Assembly (NCBI GenBank): GCA_017302835.1 | Contig: JAFLCC010000013.1 | Coordinates: forward strand, 1 to 64,000 | Direction of reading: 5' to 3' | Source: Deltaproteobacteria bacterium | GTDB taxonomy: Bacteria; Bdellovibrionota; Bdellovibrionia; Bdellovibrionales; Bdellovibrionaceae | Length of the DNA stretch: 64,000 nucleotides | In this document: positions 35,308 to 43,587 of the stretch, in pieces | Layout of the letters: every line of letters starts with the position of its first letter | Position numbering within the stretch: the first letter of the stretch is position 1 | Notes under the pieces: generated by a model | What the model was told of the DNA's origin: nothing | Database searches by the model: none | What the model saw: only the letters and a program-made list of their open reading frames with translations | Translations under genes and position numbers: made by a program

Positions 35308-36410
35308 CCCCCACCCATCAACCTGTTTTCATCATAAATGACGGCGGCTTGTCCCGGCGTTATCGCCCTTTGCTTTTCAAGGAATTGAGCCTGGTAACCA
35401 TCTGCATTCTTAACTATCTTAGCCAAGGAACCCTTATGCTGATACCTGATTTTAACTAAGTACTCTTTGTTATCTTCCAGTTCTGAAAGTAAATGCATTT
35501 TTCTGATTTCCACTTTATCGCCAAAAAGATATTCTTCATCGCCCACCCAAACGGTATTATCGACAGCATCCACTTTGATCACGAATAATTTTTCATGATG
35601 GTTTAACCCTATGCCTTTGCTTTGTCCATAGGTGTAGTGATGGATCCCTTGATGCTCTCCCATAACTACTCCCGAGGGGTACCGTTTTAAGAGTCCTTTT
35701 TTCGCATTTAATTTTTCCGCACTCACTTGGGATTCAATAAAATGATCATAACCCTGGTTCCCAACAAAGCAGATTCCTTGAGAGTCTTTTTTTGCCGCTA
35801 CGGTTAAGCCCCATTTTTTTGCTAAGTCTCTGACTTGAGGTTTTTTGTATTCCCCCACTGGAAAAAGCAAGTGGGGTATAATTTCTGGCTGGATCGTAAA
35901 GAGAAAATAAGTTTGATCTTTCCAATCATCTTCTGAGGTTTGAATAAAGGACTGACCGTTTCGTTCCACAATTTGGGCATAATGTCCCGTTGCCAAATAA
36001 GAACAATCTAGTTCTTTCATTTTTTGGATTAAATGATCGAATTTTAAATACGTATTGCAATTCACACAGGGCAAAGGTGTCTGTCCAGACAAATAACCCG
36101 CAATAAAGGGATCAATCACTTTCTCTTTAAACTTGGTTTCACAGTTAATAACATAAAAGGGAATATTTAATTTATCGGCCACACTTCGAGCGTCGTCCAC
36201 ATCTAGGCTGGAACAGCAGGTGCCATGCCCCTCCTGAATTTCATTTCCTCCTTGAATTTCACAGGCGGAATAATCCCAAACTTGCATGGTTGCCCCGATA
36301 ACTTCATAACCTTGCTCAACCAAAAGAGCTGCAGCGACGGAGCTATCAACGCCCCCGCTCATAGCTACTAAGACTCGTTTGTTTTTGATCGTTAAAATAT
36401 TTTTGTCCAT
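35292..36410 (-). CDS. mnmA: tRNA-specific 2-thiouridylase MnmA
   Basis: This 372-residue protein has the PP-loop VLVAMSGGVDSSVAAALL near residue 14, the first catalytic cysteine in PLPCVNCNTYLKFD, and the second in SQGICFVGNQGY, with the C-terminal beta-barrel. It puts sulfur on wobble uridine 34 of Lys, Glu and Gln tRNAs, using sulfur relayed from a cysteine desulfurase. Its 5' end overlaps that desulfurase gene by 65 bases, an unusually long overlap; a later start is not supported because the P-loop is so near the N-terminus. Confidence 0.97.
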   Translation of the reverse strand: MDKNILTIKNKRVLVAMSGGVDSSVAAALLVEQGYEVIGATMQVWDYSACEIQGGNEIQEGHGTCCSSLDVDDARSVADKLNIPFYVINCETKFKEKVIDPFIAGYLSGQTPLPCVNCNTYLKFDHLIQKMKELDCSYLATGHYAQIVERNGQSFIQTSEDDWKDQTYFLFTIQPEIIPHLLFPVGEYKKPQVRDLAKKWGLTVAAKKDSQGICFVGNQGYDHFIESQVSAEKLNAKKGLLKRYPSGVVMGEHQGIHHYTYGQSKGIGLNHHEKLFVIKVDAVDNTVWVGDEEYLFGDKVEIRKMHLLSELEDNKEYLVKIRYQHKGSLAKIVKNADGYQAQFLEKQRAITPGQAAVIYDENRLMGGGWIQI

Positions 36411-37575
36411 GTTTTATTTCTCTTAATCTGCTGATAATTTTTTCTAATGCTAAACTAAATCTTTCTATTTCCTCATAACTTGAGCCCCATCCCAAAGAGA
36501 CTCTCAAACTTGACTGCGCCTGATCTCTGGTAAATCCCATATTTAAAAGGACCGGGCTTGGCTCAGGATTTCCTGAACTACAGGCGGCTCCCGTCGAAAC
36601 ATGAAAACCCTCTAGATCTAAATTCATAAGCAAGGTTTCCCCGTCGATGCCCTCAATAGTCATATGAGAGGTATTTACCAGTCTTGGGTTTTCAATGCCA
36701 GTGATTTTCACTCCGTCAATTCTGTTTAAAATAGCCGCTTCTAATTGATTTCTTAAGTTTTCGATTTCTTTTATTCTTACTTGGTTGCTTGAAATGACTT
36801 TTAACATATACCCCAGAGAAGCAATCCCTAAGGTGTTTTCAGTCCCCCCTCTTCGAGATCGCTCTTGAGCTCCACCGTCTATCAAATTCTGGTAGGGAGA
36901 TTTTTTTTTGACATACAAAAATCCTGTTCCCTTGAGGGCATAGAATTTATGTCCAGAGAAAGTGGCATAATCGACATTTAAATCCAAAAATTCAATCAGA
37001 GTTTTTCCAATTAATTGCACGCTATCGCAATGAAAAAAAGCTCCAACCTCATGAGTTTCCTGGGCCATTTTTTTTATCGGAAAAATATTTCCCGTTTCAT
37101 TATTAGCGCCCATGACACTCACTAAACCAATTTTCGACGATAACTTTTCTCTAAAAAAAGCTAGGTCTATCGATCCCTTCTGACTTACCGGGATCCAATG
37201 AACCTTAAGCCCCTTTGATTCTATAAACTTGTAGGATTTAATCACACTTGGATGCTCTACAAGAGAACACATAAATTCATTCCGTTCGGCAGGAATCCTC
37301 CCTGAAATGAGTAATTCATAGAACCCTTTGATAACCGTGTTATTGCCCTCACTCGCACCTGAGTTGAATATGATTTCAAGGGGAGACACCCCCAGGAACT
37401 CAGCAATACTTTTTCGAGCCTCACGGATGATATTTTTAGGAGCCCTCCCGGATTGGTGGATAGAGCTTGGATTTCCAAATGAATTTAGCCATTTAGGAAT
37501 CTCTTGGATCATTTCACCCCACACTGGAGTTGTTGCATTGTGGTCCAAATAGGACCAAAGTAAATTTAAGCTCAT
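36346..37575 (-). CDS. Cysteine desulfurase (NifS/IscS class)
   Basis: From 37575 the protein starts MSLNLLWSYLDHNATTP, the usual distance from start to the family opening; a Met at 37644 would add 23 residues. There is no strong ribosome binding site for either. The PLP lysine is in FSGHKFYALKGTG, the PLP-contact H in EHPSVIKS, and the catalytic cysteine loop is STGAACSSGNPEPS. It removes sulfur from cysteine to load MnmA and possibly iron-sulfur scaffolds. No iscU or suf genes are in the window, so its place before mnmA suggests a tRNA-thiolation role. Confidence 0.92.
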   Translation of the reverse strand: MSLNLLWSYLDHNATTPVWGEMIQEIPKWLNSFGNPSSIHQSGRAPKNIIREARKSIAEFLGVSPLEIIFNSGASEGNNTVIKGFYELLISGRIPAERNEFMCSLVEHPSVIKSYKFIESKGLKVHWIPVSQKGSIDLAFFREKLSSKIGLVSVMGANNETGNIFPIKKMAQETHEVGAFFHCDSVQLIGKTLIEFLDLNVDYATFSGHKFYALKGTGFLYVKKKSPYQNLIDGGAQERSRRGGTENTLGIASLGYMLKVISSNQVRIKEIENLRNQLEAAILNRIDGVKITGIENPRLVNTSHMTIEGIDGETLLMNLDLEGFHVSTGAACSSGNPEPSPVLLNMGFTRDQAQSSLRVSLGWGSSYEEIERFSLALEKIISRLREIKHGQKYFNDQKQTSLSSYERGR

Positions 37576-37719
37576 AGAAACAGGACTTTTAACACAGCTT
37601 TTAGATAATTCAAAGCGATACCCAAATATCCAATTATTGAACATATTTTTTACAAGTAAAAAGACCTGAATAATAAAGAATTTTAAGGTTTCCTATGAAA
37701 GAACCGATCTGACTTCAGC

Positions 37720-39027
37720 ATGAAAAGTCAAAAATGGTTTGCAGCCTTTTCTCATAAATTAACATATTTTGAATCTGAGTATAACCAAAGCCACTCGGGC
37801 TACTCTCCCTTAGGTTACGCTCTGAGCGCAGGGAAAATCCAATCCCAAGAGTACATGAAATGGGCACAAAACTTTTTTAAATTACCCTATGTCAAAGATG
37901 ATTATTTCAAATCACAGCTCCCCCCCACCGCAAATTGGAAAGATTGGAAATCAGAATACAAATGGAGTCCCGAAATAGTCCCACTTAGCATCTGGGATGG
38001 GCACCTTCTTGTAGCTTGCCTAGAGATACCTCTTTCTTTTCCCAATTCGCTGCGACCTGTTTTTGTTCTTGCTGATTTACCCAATATCGAAAAAACATAT
38101 CAGTTCTATATTAATTCAGAAAAAGGAGCCAATCAGGCTCGTGAAAAAATAAAAGATATCTCGGCGCCACCTATAAAAATCCTTAAAAAGGATCTACAAA
38201 CAGTGGAGCCTGAAAAAATTGATCTTTCTGAAGGCTTTGAGCTCCTTGAATCCTCCGACAGTGATGAGAACAATTTAATTTTAAATACGGAGGCCGAAGA
38301 ATCACCTGAAGGTTTGGATTTATCCCCCTCGATCCCTTCGATCAACTCGATCCCCACCATTCCTTCTATGCCCAACTCTCTCAATGCAACCAGTATACCC
38401 AAAGCACCCAATGCTCCTATTTCACCGACATCCTTTGTTCATAAAGAGCTCGGGACCTCAGTAACGACGATCGCTACCGATAGCTCGCTGACAAGAAACG
38501 TTGTTCTTCCCTCTCAAATTCAAGATGATCTTAAGAAGGGCATGCCCTATTTGGCTTCTTTAAAAAAACAAAATACCCATGATTTTGAGACCTACTCTCA
38601 AGATATTTTCAATAAAGGTAAATCAGTATACGATAAAATGATCTTGTTTGCGATTGACCCTTCGGAGTCTTTTACCATACCTGTTTCCTGGACCGACACC
38701 ATCAATCCAAGAAACAAAAACATCGATGGAATTCTTCTTTCTGAACCCAGCGTGTTTAAAATTGTCACTTCAACTATCAAGTCCTATCATGGCTATGTGG
38801 TTTTAAATGAACTAAATGAAAAGTTTTTTGACTTTTGGAATCTGGGGCAGGTTCCTGGAAATATCACCCTATGCCCGATAATCATCAATAATAAACTCAT
38901 AGGTTTTCTGATGGGACTTGGAGAAACTAATTCTTACAACTGGAGCACATTGAAAAAAATGGAATCTTTAACCAATGAGATGACCCATTTTTATAATAAA
39001 AAATCTAAGGAACCTAAAGCCAGTTAA
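37720..39027 (+). CDS. MshEN-like orphan protein with GAF-like C-terminus
   Basis: This 435-residue cytoplasmic protein lacks a signal peptide. The first about 110 residues (GYALSAGKIQSQEYMKWAQN, YVKDDYF, IVPLSIWDGHLLVACLEI) resemble the MshEN/GspE-II domain, which can bind c-di-GMP in type IV pilus or type II secretion ATPases. No ATPase domain follows. A low-complexity middle (repeated 'IPSxPN', Ser/Pro-rich, about 200-245) leads to a C-terminal alpha/beta region that may be GAF-like (NKLIGFLMGLGETNSYNWST). A c-di-GMP adaptor role is possible but unproven. Its 3' end overlaps the convergent tsaE. Confidence 0.6.
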   Translation: MKSQKWFAAFSHKLTYFESEYNQSHSGYSPLGYALSAGKIQSQEYMKWAQNFFKLPYVKDDYFKSQLPPTANWKDWKSEYKWSPEIVPLSIWDGHLLVACLEIPLSFPNSLRPVFVLADLPNIEKTYQFYINSEKGANQAREKIKDISAPPIKILKKDLQTVEPEKIDLSEGFELLESSDSDENNLILNTEAEESPEGLDLSPSIPSINSIPTIPSMPNSLNATSIPKAPNAPISPTSFVHKELGTSVTTIATDSSLTRNVVLPSQIQDDLKKGMPYLASLKKQNTHDFETYSQDIFNKGKSVYDKMILFAIDPSESFTIPVSWTDTINPRNKNIDGILLSEPSVFKIVTSTIKSYHGYVVLNELNEKFFDFWNLGQVPGNITLCPIIINNKLIGFLMGLGETNSYNWSTLKKMESLTNEMTHFYNKKSKEPKAS

Positions 39028-39454
39028 GTTGATAGGACCTCACCGGATCCTTAGAGGAATCATTCTTTGATAAGAAAATTGTCAAAATTATTTTTTTAAA
39101 ATTAAAAGGCAATTCTTGAAAATCCAATCGATCTATCCATTCTATAATAAAAAAAGCTTCCTCGTCGGCAAATAAATCCCAAAAACCTGAAGCCTCGATT
39201 TCTTCAAAATTTTTCAGCCTGTATAGGTCTACATGATAGACTTTAAGGCCATTAGCTAATCTATAAGGATTAATTAGAGAAAAAGTGGGCGAACTTGTCA
39301 TCTGCAAACCAAAGGAACCAAGCAACTCGCTGACCAAGGTGGTTTTACCGAACCCTAAGTCTCCGATCAGACCCAAGATGGTTTTCTCTTGAACTTCTGG
39401 AATTAATAATTCGAGAGTTTCTTTAAGACTGTTCATATAGAGAGACTCACTCAA
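39014..39454 (-). CDS. tsaE: t6A biosynthesis ATPase TsaE
   Basis: This 146-residue protein has the TsaE P-loop GLIGDLGFGKTTLVSELL (the family usually reads GDLGAGKT), followed by SSPTFSLINPY, VYHVDLYRL and the acidic AFFIIEWIDRL. TsaE drives the TsaBD complex that makes N6-threonylcarbamoyladenosine at tRNA position 37, the substrate of MtaB encoded nearby. It overlaps the convergent MshEN-like gene by 14 bases and lies six bases after rhlE, so the two minus-strand genes are co-transcribed. Confidence 0.94.
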   Translation of the reverse strand: MSESLYMNSLKETLELLIPEVQEKTILGLIGDLGFGKTTLVSELLGSFGLQMTSSPTFSLINPYRLANGLKVYHVDLYRLKNFEEIEASGFWDLFADEEAFFIIEWIDRLDFQELPFNFKKIILTIFLSKNDSSKDPVRSYQLNWL

Positions 39455-39459
39455 TGAAA

Positions 39460-40812
39460 CTAAAATGGTTTGCTTCGGTGACCACCCGATGTGGGCTTTC
39501 TATTTTTTTGAAAAGGCCGTTTCCCTGCATTTCGGCCCCCTCGACCTTTTCCCTCAATCAAGGCTTTCGCTTGTCCTTTTGAAAGAACTTTAGCATCTTC
39601 AACATACCGTGAGTGAAAAGGCTGCTCCTTAATCAAAGGAATGGCCTTACCAATAAGTTTTTCAATATCCCTCAAATAAGATCTTTCCTCGGAATCACAT
39701 AAAGAGATCGCGATGCCTTTAGTACCGGCCCTGGCTGTCCTTCCAATTCGATGAACATAACTTTCTGAATCGGCAGGCAGCTCGTAATTGATAACATGGG
39801 AAATATTATCAATATCAATCCCCCTGGCAACAATATCCGTAGCGACGAGGACCCTATTCTTCCCTGATCTGAGGTTTTCTAAGGCTCTTTGTCTGGCATT
39901 TTGAGATTTGTTTCCATGAATGGCCTCTGACTTAACTCGCAGGCTCATGAGAGTATCTGAAAGTCGATTCGCCCCATGCTTTGTTCGTGTAAAAATGATC
40001 ACTTTTTGAAATTGATGATCCTCTAACAAATGCATCAATAAATCTTTTTTCTTAGCTTTATCAACGTACATCACGGACTGATGAATCAGCTCCACAGTGG
40101 ATGAAACGGGAGCTACCTTTATATGAATTGGATCCTGCAACATGGAATCAGCCAAGGCCTTGATGTCCTTTGGCATGGTAGCAGAAAAAAATAAAGTTTG
40201 TCGTTTTTTTGATAGAATGGGCAATATGCGTTTCACATCAGGAAGAAATCCCATGTCTAACATCCGATCGGCTTCATCCAGAACAAAAATTTCCACTTTA
40301 TTTAGAAACAGACATCTTTGTCCCAGTAAATCTAATAACCTTCCAGGAGTGGCAATTAAAACATCAACCCCATGGGCTAAGGACGAAACCTGCGGGCCCT
40401 GGCCAACGCCGCCAAAGACAACCGCATACTTGAGCCGCAGATGTTTGCCATAACTCAGAAAGCTCTCGTGTATCTGCACGGCTAATTCTCGAGTGGGGCT
40501 CAAGATTAATGTTCTCACCTGCTTGGGTTCCAGTTTGACCTTGTTCACGTGTAAATGCTGTAAAATGGGCAAAGCAAAGGCCGCTGTTTTCCCTGTGCCC
40601 GTCTGGGCACATCCAAGTAAATCCTTGCCTTGAAGCAAAAAGGGAATGGCTTGCTCCTGAATGGGAGTTGGAGTCTCATAGCCCTGCTCTTTCACTGCTT
40701 TTAATAACAAGGGGTCCAGATTTAAATCTGAAAAATTCCTTGTTTTTTCATTTGCGGTTCTATCTGTTGTTCTATCTATATTTTTATCTGTATTTTCGAT
40801 TTTTGTGGTCAT
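39460..40812 (-). CDS. rhlE: DEAD-box RNA helicase RhlE
   Basis: This 450-residue protein carries all helicase motifs: Q motif TPTPIQEQAIP, I AQTGTGKT, Ia PTRELA, II VLDEADRML, III SATMP, IV IIFTRTK, V ARGIDI, VI HRIGRTARAG. The C-terminal tail is basic and Gly/Arg-rich (KGRGGRNAGKRPFQKNRKP), for RNA binding. Such helicases aid ribosome assembly, RNA decay and cold growth. It is co-oriented with tsaE. The upstream region contains a perfect palindrome at 40894-40912. Confidence 0.95.
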   Translation of the reverse strand: MTTKIENTDKNIDRTTDRTANEKTRNFSDLNLDPLLLKAVKEQGYETPTPIQEQAIPFLLQGKDLLGCAQTGTGKTAAFALPILQHLHVNKVKLEPKQVRTLILSPTRELAVQIHESFLSYGKHLRLKYAVVFGGVGQGPQVSSLAHGVDVLIATPGRLLDLLGQRCLFLNKVEIFVLDEADRMLDMGFLPDVKRILPILSKKRQTLFFSATMPKDIKALADSMLQDPIHIKVAPVSSTVELIHQSVMYVDKAKKKDLLMHLLEDHQFQKVIIFTRTKHGANRLSDTLMSLRVKSEAIHGNKSQNARQRALENLRSGKNRVLVATDIVARGIDIDNISHVINYELPADSESYVHRIGRTARAGTKGIAISLCDSEERSYLRDIEKLIGKAIPLIKEQPFHSRYVEDAKVLSKGQAKALIEGKGRGGRNAGKRPFQKNRKPTSGGHRSKPF

Positions 40813-40893
40813 AGGAAGAGATCCTTATCACAGCTCTGGAAATAAATCTATTTTATAGCAAAAAACTTTAACAAAAATGATGTTAACCGCATT

Positions 40894-40912
40894 AAGTGAA
40901 TTAAATTCACTT
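40894..40912. promoter_or_regulatory. Palindromic operator candidate
   Basis: AAGTGAAT-TAA-ATTCACTT is a perfect 8-bp inverted repeat with a 3-bp spacer, in the gap between the divergent rhlE and CBS genes (82 bases upstream of rhlE and 100 bases upstream of the CBS gene). Its size suits a dimeric repressor or a cold-sensitive regulator. No matching regulator is in the window. Confidence 0.4.
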
Positions 40913-41011
40913 TACATGATGACAATCCTGACAAAGAATACTCATACTCATTTCTATAAAATCCTAGGCCAAGGCGGGATAGAAAGAAGAAACTAAACTG
41001 AAGGGAGTCTT

Positions 41012-41476
41012 ATGAAAATTCTACTGAAAAATCAAATTACCAGAAAATTAACTTGTATTCCTCAAGAAATGTCTGTTCACGAAGCAAAAAAAATAATGCA
41101 AAATAACTGGTTCCGGCATTTACCTATCAAAGACGCTGGCGGAGAATACATCTTGGGAATGATTTCAGATCGAGACCTTCTTCGCGCTCATTCAGAAAAC
41201 CAAACCGTTTCTTCCCTCATGAGCTCTCCCGTTAAGACCTATGATATTGAAACCCCTGTAAAGACCATAGTTCATAGCATGATTGAGTCAAAGGTTTCTG
41301 CTTTTTTGATTACGCAAAAAGGAGAAATTATTGGCATCGTGACCTCAGAAGACCTATTGCTTTTGCTGTCTCAGGTTCTTACCGAAAGCCATAAAACAGA
41401 AATGATTCTATCTCAGTACATGGCAAGTCCTCTTTTCCAACAATCCATAAACATGCTTAACCAAGCTGGAATTTAA
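41012..41476 (+). CDS. CBS-domain pair protein
   Basis: This 154-residue protein is made of two CBS repeats (first about residues 5-60, [20 protein letters not shown] ... GMISDRDLL; second about 65-115, [20 protein letters not shown] ... [10 protein letters not shown]). Such modules bind adenosine nucleotides and act as energy sensors for a partner. There is no fused enzyme, so it acts alone or with another protein. GGGAG precedes the start. The next gene begins 11 bases later and they may form an operon. Confidence 0.9.
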   Translation: MKILLKNQITRKLTCIPQEMSVHEAKKIMQNNWFRHLPIKDAGGEYILGMISDRDLLRAHSENQTVSSLMSSPVKTYDIETPVKTIVHSMIESKVSAFLITQKGEIIGIVTSEDLLLLLSQVLTESHKTEMILSQYMASPLFQQSINMLNQAGI

Positions 41477-41487
41477 GACAGAAATCG

Positions 41488-42231
41488 ATGCCTATGAAAT
41501 CTACTGAAAATAATAACAAAGTCGTTGAGCCGACAAAGGCAGAAAATCCCTTTTTAAATATTCTCTTCAATATTCTTCTGCCGATCTTTATTCTCAATAA
41601 GGGCGGGAAATTCTTGGGCCCAACCCCTGCTCTGATTCTTGCCTTCTCCCTACCCTTCGCCTATGGGACCTACGACTATTGGAAAAAAAGGAAGACCAAC
41701 TTTATTTCTTTACTTGGACTTATTCATATTGTCTTTTCTGGTGGCTTTCTGCTTCTTAAACTTGAAGGAATTTGGTTTGCCATCAAAGAGGCGGCGTTTC
41801 CCCTTCTGATTGGAACCTTTGTTTTTATATCCGCCTTTAGCCAGAAACCTTTTATTAAACTTTTATTTTTAAACCCGCAAATTCTAAATCTAGAGCTTAT
41901 CTATCATTCCATCACCACTCTAAAAAAAGAGGATGATTTTGAAGAGTTACTCAGAAATGGTACTATATTACTTTCATTGTCTTTTGCTCTTAGCTCTATC
42001 TTAAATTTTGGCTTAGCCTACACGATATTTATGCCCATCGACATCCATATCTTAGGAGAAACACGCGCCCAAGTATTGAATGAGCAAATGGCTGACATGA
42101 CCAAATGGTCTTTTTTGATCATCATGCTCCCTTCGATGATGACACTTTTAGGAATATTGTATTTTATTATAAATAAACTCAAACACATTACCGGCCTCAG
42201 CCAAGAACAAATTTTTAATAACAAAATTTAA
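41488..42231 (+). CDS. VC0807-like integral membrane protein
   Basis: This 247-residue protein has about six membrane helices, starting with the family-like opening [20 protein letters not shown] / [20 protein letters not shown]. The rest includes [20 protein letters not shown], a hydrophilic stretch ([15 protein letters not shown]) and two late helices. Members of the VC0807 group have unknown function, possibly related to septation or transport. It is a likely operon partner of the CBS gene upstream. Confidence 0.6.
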   Translation: MPMKSTENNNKVVEPTKAENPFLNILFNILLPIFILNKGGKFLGPTPALILAFSLPFAYGTYDYWKKRKTNFISLLGLIHIVFSGGFLLLKLEGIWFAIKEAAFPLLIGTFVFISAFSQKPFIKLLFLNPQILNLELIYHSITTLKKEDDFEELLRNGTILLSLSFALSSILNFGLAYTIFMPIDIHILGETRAQVLNEQMADMTKWSFLIIMLPSMMTLLGILYFIINKLKHITGLSQEQIFNNKI

Positions 42232-42631
42232 CTGCCTTTAAGAGATCAAATATTGTTTCAGTAATAAATCGTTTTGAAGCACAGGTTTATTAAAGCGTGC
42301 GGTCATTTTCTTTCGATAATACGGTTCTACAGTTTGCACATTTTATGTTTTTTAAAATACTTTAGATCGAAGTATCCCTCAAAATAGGATTCGCATCCTT
42401 TTAAAGTTAAATGCGATTTTGATTCTTCTTTAGCTAGCAGTAGAGAACTAAAACAAAATATAAAAAATAAATTAAGTTTTATTTTCGAAATAACCACCGA
42501 ATTCCCGCGCAAATATTATGGCCAAATTCTCCAAGAATGAGGCTTGTCTGTAGTAATTTTTGACATCTCATTTGACTCCAAAGAGTCGTTTTTTAAATTT
42601 ACTCATGTCTAACTCTTTCAGCTATTTAATT
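42232..42631. other. Gap with one doubtful small gene
   Basis: This roughly 400-base interval separates the VC0807-like gene and the antitoxin gene. Apart from the small secreted frame at 42327-42512 it holds no further coding signal or clear hairpin. Confidence 0.4.
42327..42512 (-). CDS. Small secreted protein (possible)
   Basis: The 61-codon frame has a signal-peptide-like start (KLNLFFIFCFSSLLLA) and a short mature part with two cysteines (KGCESYFEGYFDL, HKMCKL). It is plausible as a tiny periplasmic protein, but no ribosome binding site is obvious and the region is sparse. No family is recognised. Confidence 0.45.
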   Translation of the reverse strand: MRGNSVVISKIKLNLFFIFCFSSLLLAKEESKSHLTLKGCESYFEGYFDLKYFKKHKMCKL

Positions 42632-42991
42632 TTAAGCAGCAATCACAAATTCAGAAAAAAGAGAAATGGGTGTTGACGCTTTTCGCGCTCCCGTTTCCTT
42701 AAGTTCAATAAGTCCAAATTCCGCTAGAAGTTTTACGTCCTGATAAACGTTTTTAAAATCTCGCTCTACAAAACGCGCTAGCTCTTGAATTGACTTTGGT
42801 TTTTTACTACGAATGACGCTAACAAGCTCAACTCTAGCGCCCGTGATCACTTTCCCCAAAGTTTCAAAATCAGGAAAGCTTATAATCGTAAATCCAGAAA
42901 AACGCTTTGAATGTTTTGCTAAAACACTAAACGCCCTATTCATTGCCACACTAGGGGGTTCAACAATTAAAACTGCTTTTTTAGTCTTCAT
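42632..42991 (-). CDS. HVO_A0114-family antitoxin (winged helix)
   Basis: This 119-residue protein is a winged helix-turn-helix of the HVO_A0114 group: an N-terminal segment, then RVELVSVIRSKKPKSIQELA, FVERDFKNVYQDVKLLAEFG, LIELKETGARKASTPI. It overlaps the toxin gene 42981-43286 by 11 bases, with the toxin encoded first. This antitoxin group is characteristically paired with TumE toxins. The antitoxin is expected to bind and repress the operon. Confidence 0.75.
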   Translation of the reverse strand: MKTKKAVLIVEPPSVAMNRAFSVLAKHSKRFSGFTIISFPDFETLGKVITGARVELVSVIRSKKPKSIQELARFVERDFKNVYQDVKLLAEFGLIELKETGARKASTPISLFSEFVIAA

Positions 42992-43286
42992 AAAGAAATC
43001 CCTCCATGCGGATCATTTCAATAATATCTTTTTTTAATTCAACTAGCCCCCTATAAACATATCCAACTTCCTTTTCTCCGATATGTAAATGAGGACCTTT
43101 TGGGCTATGATTATCAAAACCGAAAATAGTTTTACCATCTTCCGAAAGCCAAGCCCTATATTTATAACCAGAAATATAGTTCTTACTTTTTCCAACGCTA
43201 AATATTGCGAATTCAAAAATAGCTAACCGAGCACCCTCGGAATGCTTAAGAAACATTTTCTGATGAAAAATCCTCTCGGCCTTCAT
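42981..43286 (-). CDS. TumE-family toxin (DUF6516)
   Basis: This 101-residue protein has a beta-rich fold with the family-like patterns EFAIFSVGKSKNYISGYKYR, IFGFDNHSPKGPHLHIGEKE, and VGYVYRGLVELKKDIIEMIR. The DNHxxxGxHxH core is typical of TumE toxins, which are ribonuclease-like. It is first in a two-gene cassette with the HVO_A0114-type antitoxin, with coupled stop and start. The 300-base region upstream has an ATGGT/ACCAT inverted repeat at 43304-43319, a possible operator. Confidence 0.72.
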   Translation of the reverse strand: MKAERIFHQKMFLKHSEGARLAIFEFAIFSVGKSKNYISGYKYRAWLSEDGKTIFGFDNHSPKGPHLHIGEKEVGYVYRGLVELKKDIIEMIRMEGFLYED

Positions 43287-43587
43287 TAAATCAATTAGCT
43301 CCTATGGTCTTTATACCATTAGACTAAATATATTACAAATGAGTTTTTATTAATGTTTTCTCATTCTGGCGTTCTCCTTTGTTATCAATGATTTATGATT
43401 GTTAAGTTAAATCATTATGGAGTACTCCCTTTTTAATTTCTACCACTTTCGGGAATCTACCCTCGACTCCGATCTGTCAAATGGCTCGAGAATTACAATT
43501 AGGCATTAATTTTATCGATTGCTATATCAAATTAATTAAATTTACTTATGTAAATAAAAATCTTAAAAGCACTCATCAGGAGGCCTA
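43287..43587. other. Intergenic region upstream of the toxin and the CxxCH gene
   Basis: This roughly 300-base gap serves two divergent genes. It holds an ATGGT-ctttat-ACCAT repeat (43304-43319) next to the toxin start and the palindrome GGAGTACTCC near 43420. No coding signal was found. Confidence 0.5.
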
